Below the pieces are notes generated by a model, which did not search any database, was not told the origin of the DNA, and saw only the letters and a program-made list of their open reading frames with translations. A program made the position numbers and the translations under genes. Below are positions 18,748 to 28,398 of a stretch of 64,000 bases of DNA, piece by piece. Source of the DNA: Ogataea parapolymorpha DL-1 (taxonomy: Eukaryota; Ascomycota; Pichiomycetes; Pichiales; Pichiaceae); NCBI RefSeq assembly GCF_000187245.1, contig NC_027860.1, forward strand, positions 248,001-312,000, in the 5' to 3' direction. Numbering within the stretch: position 1 is the stretch's first letter; the number at the start of each line of letters is the position of its first letter.

Positions 18748-19726
18748 TTTCAATTAATTGATTCTACGGAAATCTTAAAAAGAAAAACTGTTGCAAAGAG
18801 GATTCGTTCAAATTTAAATACTTGTCAATTTTTTCGAAATCAATTTCGCATTTTTTTTTTCGGTGCAAAAAGATCGTTTGATTGGTTGGTGAATCCGGTT
18901 TGTATCGGAAATATACAGGAATCGGTAGGGTAACCCGTTCCTTTTTCAGACCGCGTCGTACCTAAATCCTGTGTCCAAAACTACAAACTTTTGGTGCTAA
19001 AGGAAACCTTTCATTTTCAGAGACTCTAAAACTCTTAATTGTCGTTTCTGGTGATGGAATAGGCCAATTCTCCGTTTTTCACCACCATTTATTCTGCTTT
19101 CTCCAGTTATTCACCGCCAAAAAATAAAAAAGAACTTTTCACAAGTACCGTGCTAAATCACTCTTATTGTCGATCCGCTTCACAATAACAAAGGCAATTC
19201 TGTCTGGGGCTGTGAACAAACGCGATGCTAGCGGCGGTCCCGCTCCTGGGTAAACATAGCGCGTAATTGACCTTTTAAGTCTTTGTATTACGAATATATT
19301 ATTATATTCAGGGCATGGTTGCAATGAGCTGGCCATGTTCATAGCTGGAGATGCTGTTGGAATGCGATTTTCAGTGGCAGCATTGGGAATGACACCATAG
19401 GTTTTAAAAAAAACCACTCACACGAGGTGTTTTCGTGCACTATTAGGCAACTCAGTAGAAGGCCCTTCTCCCCCTGATAACAACGGTTAGGTTCCGGTGT
19501 GGATTTTTTTCTGCATAACCAGTCCGGTTTGCGACGGATACATTTTTTAAACCTGGACTAGAGCGGAAACGGAAACGCAAGGAAAAAAATTAACAATTTT
19601 ATTTCGCGAACTTGCGGCCGGTCCGCCCCGACGCGCGAAAAAAGAACCAAGGGCGATGAACACGGTGTAAAGATGTGAAAATTCTACTCTCGTCATATGA
19701 AACCCTTATTATTTAGCTGTACACAA
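18748..19726. other. Intergenic region, about 980 bp, no gene recognised
   Basis: This holds the carrier promoter (left) and the RPL16 3' region (right), both genes running leftward. It is AT-rich with T and A runs. A 92-codon minus frame at 19139-19417 begins at GTG and shows no family motif. I see no tRNA, snoRNA box set or repeat. The length is unusual for this gene-dense window. Confidence 0.5.
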
Positions 19727-20329
19727 TCAGTAACCAAGAGCAGAAAGCTTGGAGGAGGCCTCAGATGTAGCAACAGCAGACTTGGCAGCAGTGACCTTTC
19801 TAAGTTGAGCCTTCTTCTTGGCGTAGTACTCAGCAGATCTGACCTTACGCTTCTCTTCCAGAGCATCGACGACGGACTCGTATTTCCATCCAACGGAGGA
19901 AGAAAGCTTGCCCAAAGTGGTGTACTTTCTGCCTGGCTTCAATCTCAAGACTCTCAGGGCCTGAGGAACAACAACTCTCTTCTTCTTGTCGTATGGAGGT
20001 GGAACACCTTCAAACACCTTCAATCTCTCCAAAGCAGCCTTACCTCTGGCGGTCTTGTGGGAAATCATACCTCTGACAGCCTTGTAGAGAATTCTGGATG
20101 GGGCTCTGAAGTGGAAAGGTCCTCTGTTGGCGTTGAATCTAGTTCTCTTTCTCAGGTAGTCGTGGTACTTCAATTTGTTTCTGAAGAATTCACCAGAGAT
20201 GTTGAGAGCCTCACATCTCACAACGACAATCTTCTGGCCGTTGAGAAGCTCCTTGGCGATAGTGGAGGCCAATCTTCCCAACAAGTGTCCTTTTCCGTCA
20301 ATGACAACAACCTTCTCAAAAGAGCTCAT
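19727..20329 (-). CDS. RPL16: 60S ribosomal protein L16 (uL13)
   Basis: A 200-aa uL13 from ATG 20329 ([22 protein letters not shown]). Family stretches are [52 protein letters not shown] and [16 protein letters not shown]. Length and the LSALGY C-terminus match yeast Rpl16. Codon bias is strong. No intron is needed, although the S. cerevisiae copies have one near the start. The next gene upstream, in tandem, is the RecA-like gene. Confidence 0.97.
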   Translation of the reverse strand: MSSFEKVVVIDGKGHLLGRLASTIAKELLNGQKIVVVRCEALNISGEFFRNKLKYHDYLRKRTRFNANRGPFHFRAPSRILYKAVRGMISHKTARGKAALERLKVFEGVPPPYDKKKRVVVPQALRVLRLKPGRKYTTLGKLSSSVGWKYESVVDALEEKRKVRSAEYYAKKKAQLRKVTAAKSAVATSEASSKLSALGY

Positions 20330-20453
20330 CTTGCTTTCTTGAAGTTTTCACACTAATTTTTTATCTTTATTTTTCATCCTACAAAACCACGCCAGACACC
20401 ATCGCAGTCACAAAATTTTTTCTGTTCCGGCCCGGCCCTAGTGTAGCACATCC

Positions 20454-21093
20454 TTACACCTCCTTCCAGCTCGCTTCTACTTCGCAGTCGTACAGTGTGC
20501 GAACGTACTGCTCGATCGGCCGCGACTGGAACTGCGCCCCGCGCTCTCTCTCCACAAACTGTGTGTCAGCCTGTTTTTGTCTATTACTTACCATCGTTGA
20601 ACACCCTGTTTTGTATGCTTTTTCGCGCAGCTTCCTCATAAGCCCTACCATGCTAGCACTTGCTACCAGTCAGTAAAATCAAGAAAAATACGCACCTCCC
20701 GTGTAGTTTTTTGCAAACTCAAGGTTAAATAGTCCACGTATGTCCTCAATAACAACCAGATCCACGTCTGCCTGCGATTGGTCAAGCAGCGCAGCAAGAC
20801 TCAGACACCGCTCGATTCGCACCTTTGAGAACACGTTGTCGTCAAAGTGCGGCCGCCATTTGGCCACCATGCCAACGTCAAATGCGTGGACCGTCGTGAG
20901 ATGCAGGACTGAGCACCCCGTACGTGCAATTCGGTCCAAATAGTACGATACCACAAACTGCCGTTAGCGCGTGTTTTCCCGACCTACTCACCTCCAGTGG
21001 AGCCACCGCGCCGGCCCCTCTGTCGTCAGCCTCGTGCACGTAGCACACAGCGTTTTGCAGCCGTGAATCCAGTTCCTGCCGCGAAATCGCCAT
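20454..21093 (-). CDS. RecA-fold, Walker-A-less protein (Shu complex Psy3/Csm2-like), three very short introns
   Basis: Spliced from exons 21093-20992, 20957-20696, 20662-20592 and 20558-20454 into 179 aa (190 aa if the last 33-nt intron is retained). The first exon is MAISRQELDSRLQNAVCYVH. The core reads VLHLTTVHAFDVGMVAKWRP, then VRIERCLSLAALLDQ, DVDLVVIEDIRGLFNLEF and GLMRKLREKAYKTGCSTM. This looks like the second half of a RecA/Rad51 fold with a Walker-B-like strand (LVVIED) and no P-loop. Small, P-loop-less Rad51 paralogues of yeast are Shu subunits (Psy3, Csm2) that help Rad51 loading. Function is inferred from fold-like motifs only. Confidence 0.5.
20559..20591 (-). other. Probable third intron of the RecA-like gene (33 nt, frame-neutral)
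   Basis: Donor GTAAGT at 20591, branch GGCTGAC, acceptor CACAG ending at 20559. The branch A to AG distance is 7 nt. The length is a multiple of three with no stop, so both spliced and retained forms are open. Confidence 0.65.
20663..20695 (-). other. Second intron of the RecA-like gene (33 nt)
   Basis: Donor GTGCGT at 20695, branch TACTGAC, acceptor GGTAG ending at 20663. The unspliced frame hits a stop within 15 nt. The splice joins phase 1 to GLMRKLRE. Confidence 0.75.
20958..20991 (-). other. First intron of the RecA-like gene (34 nt)
   Basis: Donor GTGAGT at 20991, branch GCTAAC, acceptor GGCAG ending at 20958. The branch A to AG distance is 6 nt. It joins APLE to FVVSYYLDRIA in phase 0. 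Confidence 0.8.
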
Positions 21094-21157
21094 CGTTGTT
21101 TATTCGTGCCAAATACAGAGAAATACGGGGTATATATGATCTGGTGTAGGGGTGGGG

Positions 21158-21889
21158 CTATACAATTAGACAGCAACCGGATTTCGAGGTCTGGGCCGCC
21201 GAGGCTGGCGGAAGAGACGTGTGGCGGGCTGCGTGGCGAGCGTCGTTCTGTGTGAGGGTGTTTTGTTTGGCAGCGATGTCCTCCGCAGGGTTGTTACTAG
21301 TGTGTGTTTTCGACAAATCCGATAGTTCTTGTGCACCCGTATTGGCCGCATCGGAGGCGCGTGGCGTGCCAGCCGTCTCCAGAGCATCCTCTGTGGCCGT
21401 GCTGGTGATAGACGGTCTTGCATGGGGCACAAATGCGGGAACAGGAGTGTTTGAGTGCGATCCACGCCTCTTACTGCTGCGTTGGCCGCTCCGTGCATTG
21501 GAGCCTATTTTTAAATCCAGCTTGCGCTCCTTTGATGAGGAGCACAGCTGATCAATCGGTTTCACAAGTAGGTGTATTATCGGCGAAAGGTCCAGCTTGA
21601 GAGCCTCCAGATACTCGTTCGGATCCAATCGGCTGCCCAGATGCAATAACTGAATTTGTTCTTCTATTGTTGGAGGTTCGATAGCGTTGTCTGCTTCTAA
21701 GCCTCTCCTGGTGCCAGAGGTCGATAGTCGGGTCCAATTTCTGAAAAGATACGCTCTTAGATCACCGACACGAAGTGCCTGTGCCTCGCCTCCCAGTCCA
21801 CAAGTGGCCGCGAAGTTGCCGTCCAGAAGGAGATCGACCCGCGTGCCGTCTATGAACAAAAGCTCTACCGTGCTGTTCAAAAAGGACAT
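21158..21889 (-). CDS. UBL3/MUB-like ubiquitin-fold protein with a CaaX box
   Basis: A 243-aa protein from ATG 21889 (MSFLNSTVELLFIDGTRVDL); an earlier TTG is not used. The first 120 residues resemble the Rad60-SLD_2/UBL3 ubiquitin fold: VELLFIDGTRVDLLLDGNF, LRAYLFRNW, IQLLHLGSRLDPNEYLEAL and IIHLLVKP. A Ser/Thr/Ala-rich linker follows, with a basic patch (RSGQRSSKRRG). The C-terminus is GCCLIV, a CaaX prenylation signal with an adjacent Cys that could be palmitoylated. Plant MUBs and animal UBL3 are prenylated, membrane-bound ubiquitin-fold proteins that recruit E2 enzymes or sort vesicle cargo. The role here is inferred. Confidence 0.65.
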   Translation of the reverse strand: MSFLNSTVELLFIDGTRVDLLLDGNFAATCGLGGEAQALRVGDLRAYLFRNWTRLSTSGTRRGLEADNAIEPPTIEEQIQLLHLGSRLDPNEYLEALKLDLSPIIHLLVKPIDQLCSSSKERKLDLKIGSNARSGQRSSKRRGSHSNTPVPAFVPHARPSITSTATEDALETAGTPRASDAANTGAQELSDLSKTHTSNNPAEDIAAKQNTLTQNDARHAARHTSLPPASAAQTSKSGCCLIV

Positions 21890-22008
21890 AGATAACAATC
21901 TGGAGATAAAGCAAATTGTTCCATGATATTAAACGTGCATGGCGCAATCCAAAATAAGGGCCGACCGGTACATTATGTATGTGTGCCGCTGCTAAGACCC
22001 TGTTAAAA

Positions 22009-22092
22009 GCATACATGGCCGAGTGGTCCAAGGCGGTAGACTCAAGTTCTATTCTCAGTGATGGGACGCAGGTTCGAACCCTGCTGTATGCA
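22009..22092 (+). tRNA. tRNA-Leu (CAA anticodon), intronless
   Basis: An 84-nt type II tRNA. The acceptor stem is GCATACA/TGTATGC with discriminator A. The anticodon stem GTAGA/TCTAT encloses loop CTCAAGT (anticodon CAA). The long variable arm is TCTCA-GTGA-TGGGA, and the T-arm is GCAGG-TTCGAAC-CCTGC. A T-run terminator follows at once. There is no intron; the S. cerevisiae tRNA-Leu(CAA) genes carry one. Confidence 0.95.
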
Positions 22093-22167
22093 CATTTTTT
22101 TTACTCTTTTTCTCGTCGTAGACTCTCATTAAATTACAACCTAAGGTACCTAATAACATCTTCTTAA

Positions 22168-25100
22168 CTATAGATTGAGCCTCGAAAGGATCTCTCCAGC
22201 AAGAGACTTGTACAACCAAGTGTTACCCGAAATCTTCTTGAACTGGACACCATAAAGACCGACCAGGGGAACCTTGACAATATGAATCTCAAACTTCAGA
22301 GGGCTCTTGCTGGCAGAAACCTTTTCGGAGTGCCGGTTTGTATCCAACGTCGGAGCGTTGGCAACAGAAGGCGATCTTGGCTTGTTCTGTTGTTCCAGCC
22401 GACTCGAAATGAGCATGTCGGAACCTCCATACGGCTCTTCAAAGGTGGTCGACTCAGAGCTATCCACCGAGCTCCTACGGTTGACATTGGCAGGCGCAGG
22501 CGTCGTAGGATATGTAACGTCCTGGATGTTTGAGACGTTTGTGGAAACCGAAAGTTTTTCTTTTTGTTTCTTATGGCTGCCCAACACAGCATTACCAAGA
22601 GAGAATTTCCTTCTGTGACCATTCTTCGACGAGGCTGAAGCGTTAGAAATTGCGGACACGGCGCGTTCTGCAACGTTTTCGATGTCCTGCTCATCATGGG
22701 CTTGACGGTGTTTCTCTCCGGAACTCGAAGACGACAAAGACGACCTTTTGATGTATTGTTTGGATGGAGTGTCTTCAGAGCTGAGCTCTTCAACCTCGAC
22801 AGCTGTGTCAGCTCTGCTTTCGTCTCCTTCCTTTTCGGCCTTTTTAGCTCGGTCGCCAAAAGACACAATTGATGGATAGTGGACACACACAAATCCACCC
22901 TTCACTTCAGTGTATTTCACACCAAGCTGCGGAAGAACGCTGATGATATCGTACCTAATAATAGGCAACGGCTTGGTGGACGTGGTTTGAACGGAAAAGA
23001 ACCCTTTGAGGAACAGGGTACGTGGGTACTCAATGGACGGCATTGATCCTGGAGGAGCGTGCTCAAATTGAGAAATGATGGCGTCGTCCGAAAGCCTTCT
23101 GTTTGGTTTAGAATAGTCATCCTCAAAAGTGACTTCGTCCATGTCAACAGGATCAAAGAACCCATCATCTACCATGTTAGAAGGCAGTCCCAGCTGTGGA
23201 ACAGGCGGTGCGTCTGGAGCAATAGAGTAGTTGTTGCTCTTTGGAATATTGAGCGAATTCTTTCTTGCATGGCCCAAAGACTTGGCTCTGGCTGTAGGAT
23301 GGTACCTCGTTGGTTCTGTAGATGTGTTGGTAGATGGTAACTTTTGTCTCATAGCCTGGTCAACAGCTTCCATTTGTGCGGCCTTGACATCTGACGAGGT
23401 GTATGCGGAAGCAGCTCTTTGGTGGTGCTGTATCTGCTGCTTAGACGATAACGGCAATGGAGGGAACTGTGACTGTTGTTTCTCCTTGCTCGTGATCTTC
23501 ATGCTTCCAACCCTACGCACCACATCGTTCTGTCTGGAAGCAAACTTGGAAACTCTAAGCTCTGAATTGTCCTCCACAGGAGACAACTCTTCCGGAGCAT
23601 GTTCGTTCTTAGGTTTCCTGCCACTGAACTTTCTGAAAAGGTTGTTGGTGAATCCAGATTGAGAATCACCTTGTTGTTGAACAGGACTAAATGCAGGGTT
23701 CGCAGACACTTCGTGACTGACAACACGGTTTCGCTGTATTTGAGAAGCGGGTCCCACACTCGACTGCTGATGAGGAGACGTGTAGGCCGCTTGTGGGAAG
23801 GTCAAGACTGGGGTGGTAGCATTCGGTTCCTGCGAAGGCGGTAGTGCCTGTGGCTGATGAGTTTCGGACGAAGTGACGGGCTGGGTTAATCTTCCATATT
23901 TGTCTTCCTTGACCTTCTTTCTTCTTAGCATCTCGTCAACAAGATGATAAATAGATATTAAAGGGTGATATGCGATAGTGGGGTCAGGAAGCGTAGGGTC
24001 GTACTTCGACAGATCCTCCTGAGTATTCTTGATGTACCAATTCTTGGTGGCCAGTTGGTACGCCTCTGATTGCAGTATCTCTGTCAGTTCTCTAATGACA
24101 TTTTCTTCTGTTCCCAGCTCATAGTTAACGATGGTGCTGATCACTTCTGGATCTAAAGGCAGCTCAATTGGAATTCTGTGGGGAAGATAATTAGAGGGTG
24201 CACTTTCGAACCCCTTGACCATCCACGGGTGGTTCATGACCTCCTTCAATGTTGCTCTTCTGGTCGGATCAACGACTAACATGCGAGACATTAAAGATAC
24301 GCATTCCTTCGATAAGCCGTCAGGGTACTCAACGTTGCCACGTTTGATTTTCTCATGAAGTGCACTGACACTTTGGTCGTCAAATGGAACCTTGCCGCAG
24401 ACGAGAACGTAAAGGACCACTCCAAAGGACCACACATCGACTTCTGGGCCGATATACGGATGCGCAGAAAGGAGTTCGGGTGCTGCGAAGTAAAGCGAGC
24501 CGCAATATGTTTTCAGAAGGTTGCGGCTGTCAAACATGTTGGAAAGACCAAAGTCGATGATTTTTATATCTCCATTTTTGCTGATCATGATGTTCTCGAT
24601 CTTCAAATCTCTATGGACAATGTTGTTGGAGTGGCAATAATCCAAGGCCGATGCAATACCCCGGCAGAACTTCCTGGCCTGTCTTTCTTTGATCGAGCCG
24701 TGCGACACAATGTAGTCTAGCATCTGTCCACCTGACACGTACTCAAAAAGCATATAGTAATGGTTTGTCATTGAAAACATTTCATAGAGTCGACAAATGT
24801 AAGGATGGTAGATGATTCTACCAAGCGCGCCTTCCTTGATTGTTCTCCTGTCTCTTGCGAGTTCCTTTTCGTATTCTTTGCGTCGTTTCGCCAACTCATT
24901 TGGATCAGAAGTGGGCGGATCATTCATATGTTGTCTCTGCCATATTTTTGCTGCCCTGGGCACCACTTTCACAGCGCAGATCTCATTAGTGACTCTATGT
25001 CTTGCCAGTTTCACCTTTCCCATGGATCCGGCACCGATCGTTTTGGCAAAATCCCAGTCACCAATAGATTTGCGGTGGAACTGCGGCTGTTGTTGTTGTT

Positions 25101-25521
25101 GTTGCGACGTGTGTCTCGAGCCGGCCTTGGAAGACTGTCTTTTCGGTGTGCTTGGTGCTGCTGTTGCCGGCGATGGATTAAACTCCATGCCTGGCATCAG
25201 CCTCGGTTGCTGCTCTGCGCCCTCTGCGACAGGCATACTTTGCTGTTGCGGTGTTGTCAAGGAGAGTCTCCGAGCCACATTTTTGGTCTGTGCAAAGGGG
25301 TCGAGAGCATCCTCTGCAAGATTAGCAGCATTGCTGGTGCTTCGCAACATTCGGGGAGTCGCAGGGGCGGCGTTCGGAAGATAATTACTCTCCTTCTTAA
25401 TAGATCCAGATCGAGACACGGCATGCTGTCTAACCTTGGGTAACGCCATAGTATGCTGTTCCTGTTCCGGCCAGGACCGGTCAATGCGTTGGCCTGGGGT
25501 GTTTGGATCCCTCTGAGACAT
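22168..25521 (-). CDS. KIN1: KIN1/KIN2 (PAR-1/MARK) polarity kinase
   Basis: An 1117-aa Ser/Thr kinase from ATG 25521 (MSQRDPNTP). The kinase domain spans about residues 157-455: GAGSMGKVKLA (G-loop), AVKVV (VAIK-type Lys), HRDLKIEN (catalytic loop), DFG, and the activation segment LLKTYCGSLYFAAPE. The insert between the Lys and the C-helix is typical of Kin1/Kin2. A long disordered Ser/Gln-rich region follows. The C-terminal 45 residues (LKFEIHIVKVPLVGLYGVQF, LYKSLAGEILSRL) form a KA1 membrane-binding domain. Kin1/Kin2 act in exocytosis, polarity and the HAC1 mRNA/unfolded protein response. A Gln repeat near residue 140 corresponds to a TTG microsatellite at about 25090. Confidence 0.92.
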   Translation of the reverse strand: MSQRDPNTPGQRIDRSWPEQEQHTMALPKVRQHAVSRSGSIKKESNYLPNAAPATPRMLRSTSNAANLAEDALDPFAQTKNVARRLSLTTPQQQSMPVAEGAEQQPRLMPGMEFNPSPATAAPSTPKRQSSKAGSRHTSQQQQQQPQFHRKSIGDWDFAKTIGAGSMGKVKLARHRVTNEICAVKVVPRAAKIWQRQHMNDPPTSDPNELAKRRKEYEKELARDRRTIKEGALGRIIYHPYICRLYEMFSMTNHYYMLFEYVSGGQMLDYIVSHGSIKERQARKFCRGIASALDYCHSNNIVHRDLKIENIMISKNGDIKIIDFGLSNMFDSRNLLKTYCGSLYFAAPELLSAHPYIGPEVDVWSFGVVLYVLVCGKVPFDDQSVSALHEKIKRGNVEYPDGLSKECVSLMSRMLVVDPTRRATLKEVMNHPWMVKGFESAPSNYLPHRIPIELPLDPEVISTIVNYELGTEENVIRELTEILQSEAYQLATKNWYIKNTQEDLSKYDPTLPDPTIAYHPLISIYHLVDEMLRRKKVKEDKYGRLTQPVTSSETHQPQALPPSQEPNATTPVLTFPQAAYTSPHQQSSVGPASQIQRNRVVSHEVSANPAFSPVQQQGDSQSGFTNNLFRKFSGRKPKNEHAPEELSPVEDNSELRVSKFASRQNDVVRRVGSMKITSKEKQQSQFPPLPLSSKQQIQHHQRAASAYTSSDVKAAQMEAVDQAMRQKLPSTNTSTEPTRYHPTARAKSLGHARKNSLNIPKSNNYSIAPDAPPVPQLGLPSNMVDDGFFDPVDMDEVTFEDDYSKPNRRLSDDAIISQFEHAPPGSMPSIEYPRTLFLKGFFSVQTTSTKPLPIIRYDIISVLPQLGVKYTEVKGGFVCVHYPSIVSFGDRAKKAEKEGDESRADTAVEVEELSSEDTPSKQYIKRSSLSSSSSGEKHRQAHDEQDIENVAERAVSAISNASASSKNGHRRKFSLGNAVLGSHKKQKEKLSVSTNVSNIQDVTYPTTPAPANVNRRSSVDSSESTTFEEPYGGSDMLISSRLEQQNKPRSPSVANAPTLDTNRHSEKVSASKSPLKFEIHIVKVPLVGLYGVQFKKISGNTWLYKSLAGEILSRLNL

Positions 25522-26273
25522 TTTGGCAGTCAATTGAATTAATTAGAACACAAGCTTTACTAGAACCTTAAGTCAAGTGGGGGCTTAGAGCAAAAATCGG
25601 TCGGTGACTGCGCCTGTAAATTTGGTAGCAGGATGGTGGGCGAGATTTGCAAAATGCGCACAATGCAGGGGAACCGGTTCGAACTTGGAGGATGTGCACT
25701 CGAATGGCAATTAAGTATTGCCTTGTTTCGCACCTACAGAGTTTTTTTATCTCTTGTTCTGGCTGGCCTCTAGAGACACGCCCCTGCACCGCCACAAGGC
25801 CGGGTAACTATCCGCCAAGATCTGGGAGTTGCAAGATCGGTGGGGGTGGGCTGGATTGGCGTGCTGAGAGATGCACAGAAAGCTGTGTATGTGAACGGCC
25901 GAGTTTTAAAGTACATTTGGCAGGCCTGATGTCGCAGTCGTCACGATCCCAATCCGGTGGGCCGACATCCTTGCACCGACTCAACAAGTCGTACCATCGT
26001 ATAGGATAATGCCGGGAGCATGGAGCCAGGCACCTACGGGTGGGCTACCGAATCAGGCCCCACAAAATGCTAATCAGAGATATGATGTCAAAAAATCTGC
26101 GCGCACATGCCGGGTGATTCCTCTTTGCCGACCTGTGTCACACTCGCGACTTGGTATTTAACCCGGGCAATCGCAAATTTCTGCCAATTCGCGGCCCCAA
26201 CAATTGTCGATTTTTTCCGGAGGGACACTTTGGGTTCAATTTTTCTCGTTTGACCTATACCTTAATTACAAAC
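25522..26273. promoter_or_regulatory. Divergent KIN1/ACS intergenic region, 750 bp
   Basis: Non-coding spacer between two divergent genes. GC-rich and G-run patches occur around 25590-26050. A TATTTAA-like element lies at about 26155, some 120 bp before the ACS ATG. No exact Cat8/Adr1 consensus was found by eye. The palindrome GAACCGGTTC is at 25670-25679. Short frames on both strands lack any recognisable domain. Confidence 0.4.
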
Positions 26274-28295
26274 ATGACCCAAGAACAGGTTCATTCAGTG
26301 GTTCACGAGGCCAACAATGTCAAAGCGCGGGCCACTCCGCAGGCCTTTTTTGACAAGCAGCCGGCCAAGTCTCTGTCTTCTTTGGAGGAGTACAAAGCCA
26401 TGTACAAGCAGTCGATCGAAGATCCGGAGGGGTTTTTCGGGCCGTTGGCCAAGCAATATCTTGATTGGGACAAGGATTTTAAAGTGGTCAAGTCTGGCTC
26501 GCTCGCAAATGGCGATGTGGCGTGGTTTTTGGGCGGAGAGCTGAACGCGTGCTACAACTGTGTTGATAGACACGCTTTTGCCAATCCAGACAAGACTGCC
26601 ATTATTTTCGAGGCTGACAACGAGGAACAGAGCCGCAAGCTCACGTATGGCGAGCTTCTGAACCAGGTCTCGCAGGTTGCAGGTGTTTTGAAGAGCTGGG
26701 GCATCAAGAAAGGCGACACGGTGGCTATCTACCTGCCAATGACTCCCGAGGCTTTGATTGCGATGTTGGCTGTTGTGCGTCTCGGAGCGATCCATTCTGT
26801 CATCTTTGCCGGCTTTTCTGCCGGCTCCATCAGAGACAGAGTCAGCGATGCTGGCTGCAAGGCCGTGATTACTTGCGACGAAGGTAAAAGAGGTGGCAAG
26901 ATCATCAACACCAAGAAAATCGTGGACGAAGGGCTCAAAGACTGTCCAACCGTCGAAAAGGTGCTTGTTTACAAGAGAACGGGCTCCGAGGTGCCAATGA
27001 AGGAGGGAAGAGATTTCTTCTGGGACGAAGAATGCGACAAATTCCCGAAGTACTGTCCTCCGGTGCCGGTGAACTCTGAGGACCCATTGTTCATGTTGTA
27101 TACTTCTGGATCCACTGGTGCTCCTAAGGGTGTTGTCCACTGCACGGGCGGGTTCCTGCTGGGCGCTCTCCTGACCACCAAGTATGTTTTTGACGTTCAG
27201 TCGCAGGATGTTCTTTTCACTGCCGGAGACGTTGGCTGGATCACCGGCCACTCGTACGCATTGTACGGCCCATTATCCATCGGCGCGGCCACCATTGTCT
27301 TTGAAGGAACGCCAGCTTACCCAGACTACGGCCGCTTTTGGAAGATTGTCGAGAAACACCGTGCTACCCATTTTTACGTTGCACCAACTGCCCTGAGACT
27401 TCTCAAGAAGTCTGGCGAGGCGGAGATCGAAAAATACGACCTCTCGTCTTTGCGGACTTTGGGCTCTGTCGGAGAGCCAATTGCGGCAGAGATCTGGGAG
27501 TGGTACGACCAGAAAATCGGCAAGAGTCTGTGCCACATCTCTGACACCTACTGGCAGACCGAATCGGGATCTCACTTGATCGCACCACTGGCAGGTGCTA
27601 TTCCTACCAAGCCAGGTGCAGCCACATTGCCATTCTTCGGCGTGGACGCCGTCATCATCGACCCTGTCACCGGAAAGGTCTTGGAAGGAAATGATGTCGA
27701 GGGAGTGCTTGCCGTCAGATCCAGCTGGCCATCTCTCGCAAGAACCGTCTACAAAAACCACCACCGGTACGTGGAAACCTATCTGAAACCGTACCCTGGG
27801 TTCTATTTCACGGGAGACGGTGCTGGAAGAGACCACGACGGCTACTATTGGATCCGAGGAAGAGTCGACGACGTTGTCAATGTCTCGGGCCACAGACTGT
27901 CCACTTCCGAGATCGAGTCGGTTCTGCTGGAGAACGCCCATGTTAGCGAGGCCGCTGTTGTTGGAATCAACGACGACATCACTGGCCAGGCCGTCATTGC
28001 ATTTGTGCAGCTGAAGAACGAGTCCGAGACAGACGACGCAGAGGCGCTCACTGCCCTCAGAAAAGCGCTCGTGGTGCACGTTAGAAGCATAATTGGGCCG
28101 TTTGCTGCTCCAAAAAGCATTATTGTCGTTCCAGACCTGCCAAAGACCCGGTCTGGCAAGATCATGAGAAGAGTGCTCCGTAAGGTGTGTTCCGGAGAGG
28201 CCAAGGGTCTGGGCGACCTGAGCACACTGTCCAACCCACAGTCTGTTGAGACCATCATTAAGAACGTGGAGGATCAGTTTGGCGTGAAGAACTGA
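26274..28295 (+). CDS. ACS2: Acetyl-CoA synthetase (AMP-forming)
   Basis: A 673-aa acyl-adenylate enzyme that makes acetyl-CoA from acetate, ATP and CoA. The first ATG is 26274 ([18 protein letters not shown]); the frame is open further upstream only from a TTG. Motifs: [20 protein letters not shown], the P-loop-like [62 protein letters not shown] and the acetylatable lysine motif RSGKIMRR. The short N-terminus resembles cytosolic/nuclear Acs2 more than Acs1, but the isoform assignment is not firm. The C-terminus VKN is not a PTS1. It supplies cytosolic acetyl-CoA for lipids and histone acetylation. RPN12 follows in the same direction, 102 bp on. Confidence 0.95.
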   Translation: MTQEQVHSVVHEANNVKARATPQAFFDKQPAKSLSSLEEYKAMYKQSIEDPEGFFGPLAKQYLDWDKDFKVVKSGSLANGDVAWFLGGELNACYNCVDRHAFANPDKTAIIFEADNEEQSRKLTYGELLNQVSQVAGVLKSWGIKKGDTVAIYLPMTPEALIAMLAVVRLGAIHSVIFAGFSAGSIRDRVSDAGCKAVITCDEGKRGGKIINTKKIVDEGLKDCPTVEKVLVYKRTGSEVPMKEGRDFFWDEECDKFPKYCPPVPVNSEDPLFMLYTSGSTGAPKGVVHCTGGFLLGALLTTKYVFDVQSQDVLFTAGDVGWITGHSYALYGPLSIGAATIVFEGTPAYPDYGRFWKIVEKHRATHFYVAPTALRLLKKSGEAEIEKYDLSSLRTLGSVGEPIAAEIWEWYDQKIGKSLCHISDTYWQTESGSHLIAPLAGAIPTKPGAATLPFFGVDAVIIDPVTGKVLEGNDVEGVLAVRSSWPSLARTVYKNHHRYVETYLKPYPGFYFTGDGAGRDHDGYYWIRGRVDDVVNVSGHRLSTSEIESVLLENAHVSEAAVVGINDDITGQAVIAFVQLKNESETDDAEALTALRKALVVHVRSIIGPFAAPKSIIVVPDLPKTRSGKIMRRVLRKVCSGEAKGLGDLSTLSNPQSVETIIKNVEDQFGVKN

Positions 28296-28389
28296 ATGCA
28301 GTGAACATAGGCACGGGATAGTGTGTAGAATACAGGTGAATAATAAATTTGACACCCATACACTAGTTTTTTTTTAGCTTTATTTTATT

Positions 28390-28398
28390 TGTGGCAAA
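28390..28398 (+). promoter_or_regulatory. PACE-like sequence at the RPN12 start codon
   Basis: TGTGGCAAA matches 8 of 9 bases of the Rpn4 site GGTGGCAAA. Its last base is the A of the RPN12 ATG (28398). The position is unusually close to the start for an activator site, so a chance match is possible. Confidence 0.35.

Noticed and set aside
17674..18933. A 419-codon open frame antisense to the ADP/ATP carrier.
   Set aside because: It mirrors a highly codon-biased real gene; the low-complexity Ser/Thr/Gly translation has no domain, and the carrier on the other strand is unmistakable.
19139..19417. 92-codon minus-strand frame in the carrier/RPL16 spacer.
   Set aside because: Begins at GTG rather than ATG, and no family motif is visible.
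25660..25700. GGTTCGAA sequence resembling a tRNA T-loop (B box).
   Set aside because: No matching T-stem, anticodon arm or acceptor stem; it is part of the palindrome GAACCGGTTC and its flank.
25647..26009. 120-codon plus-strand frame in the KIN1/ACS promoter region.
   Set aside because: No domain or credible composition; it overlaps other short frames on the opposite strand.
27273..28355. A 360-codon open frame antisense to acetyl-CoA synthetase.
   Set aside because: Shadow of the conserved ACS coding sequence, with no protein-like features.
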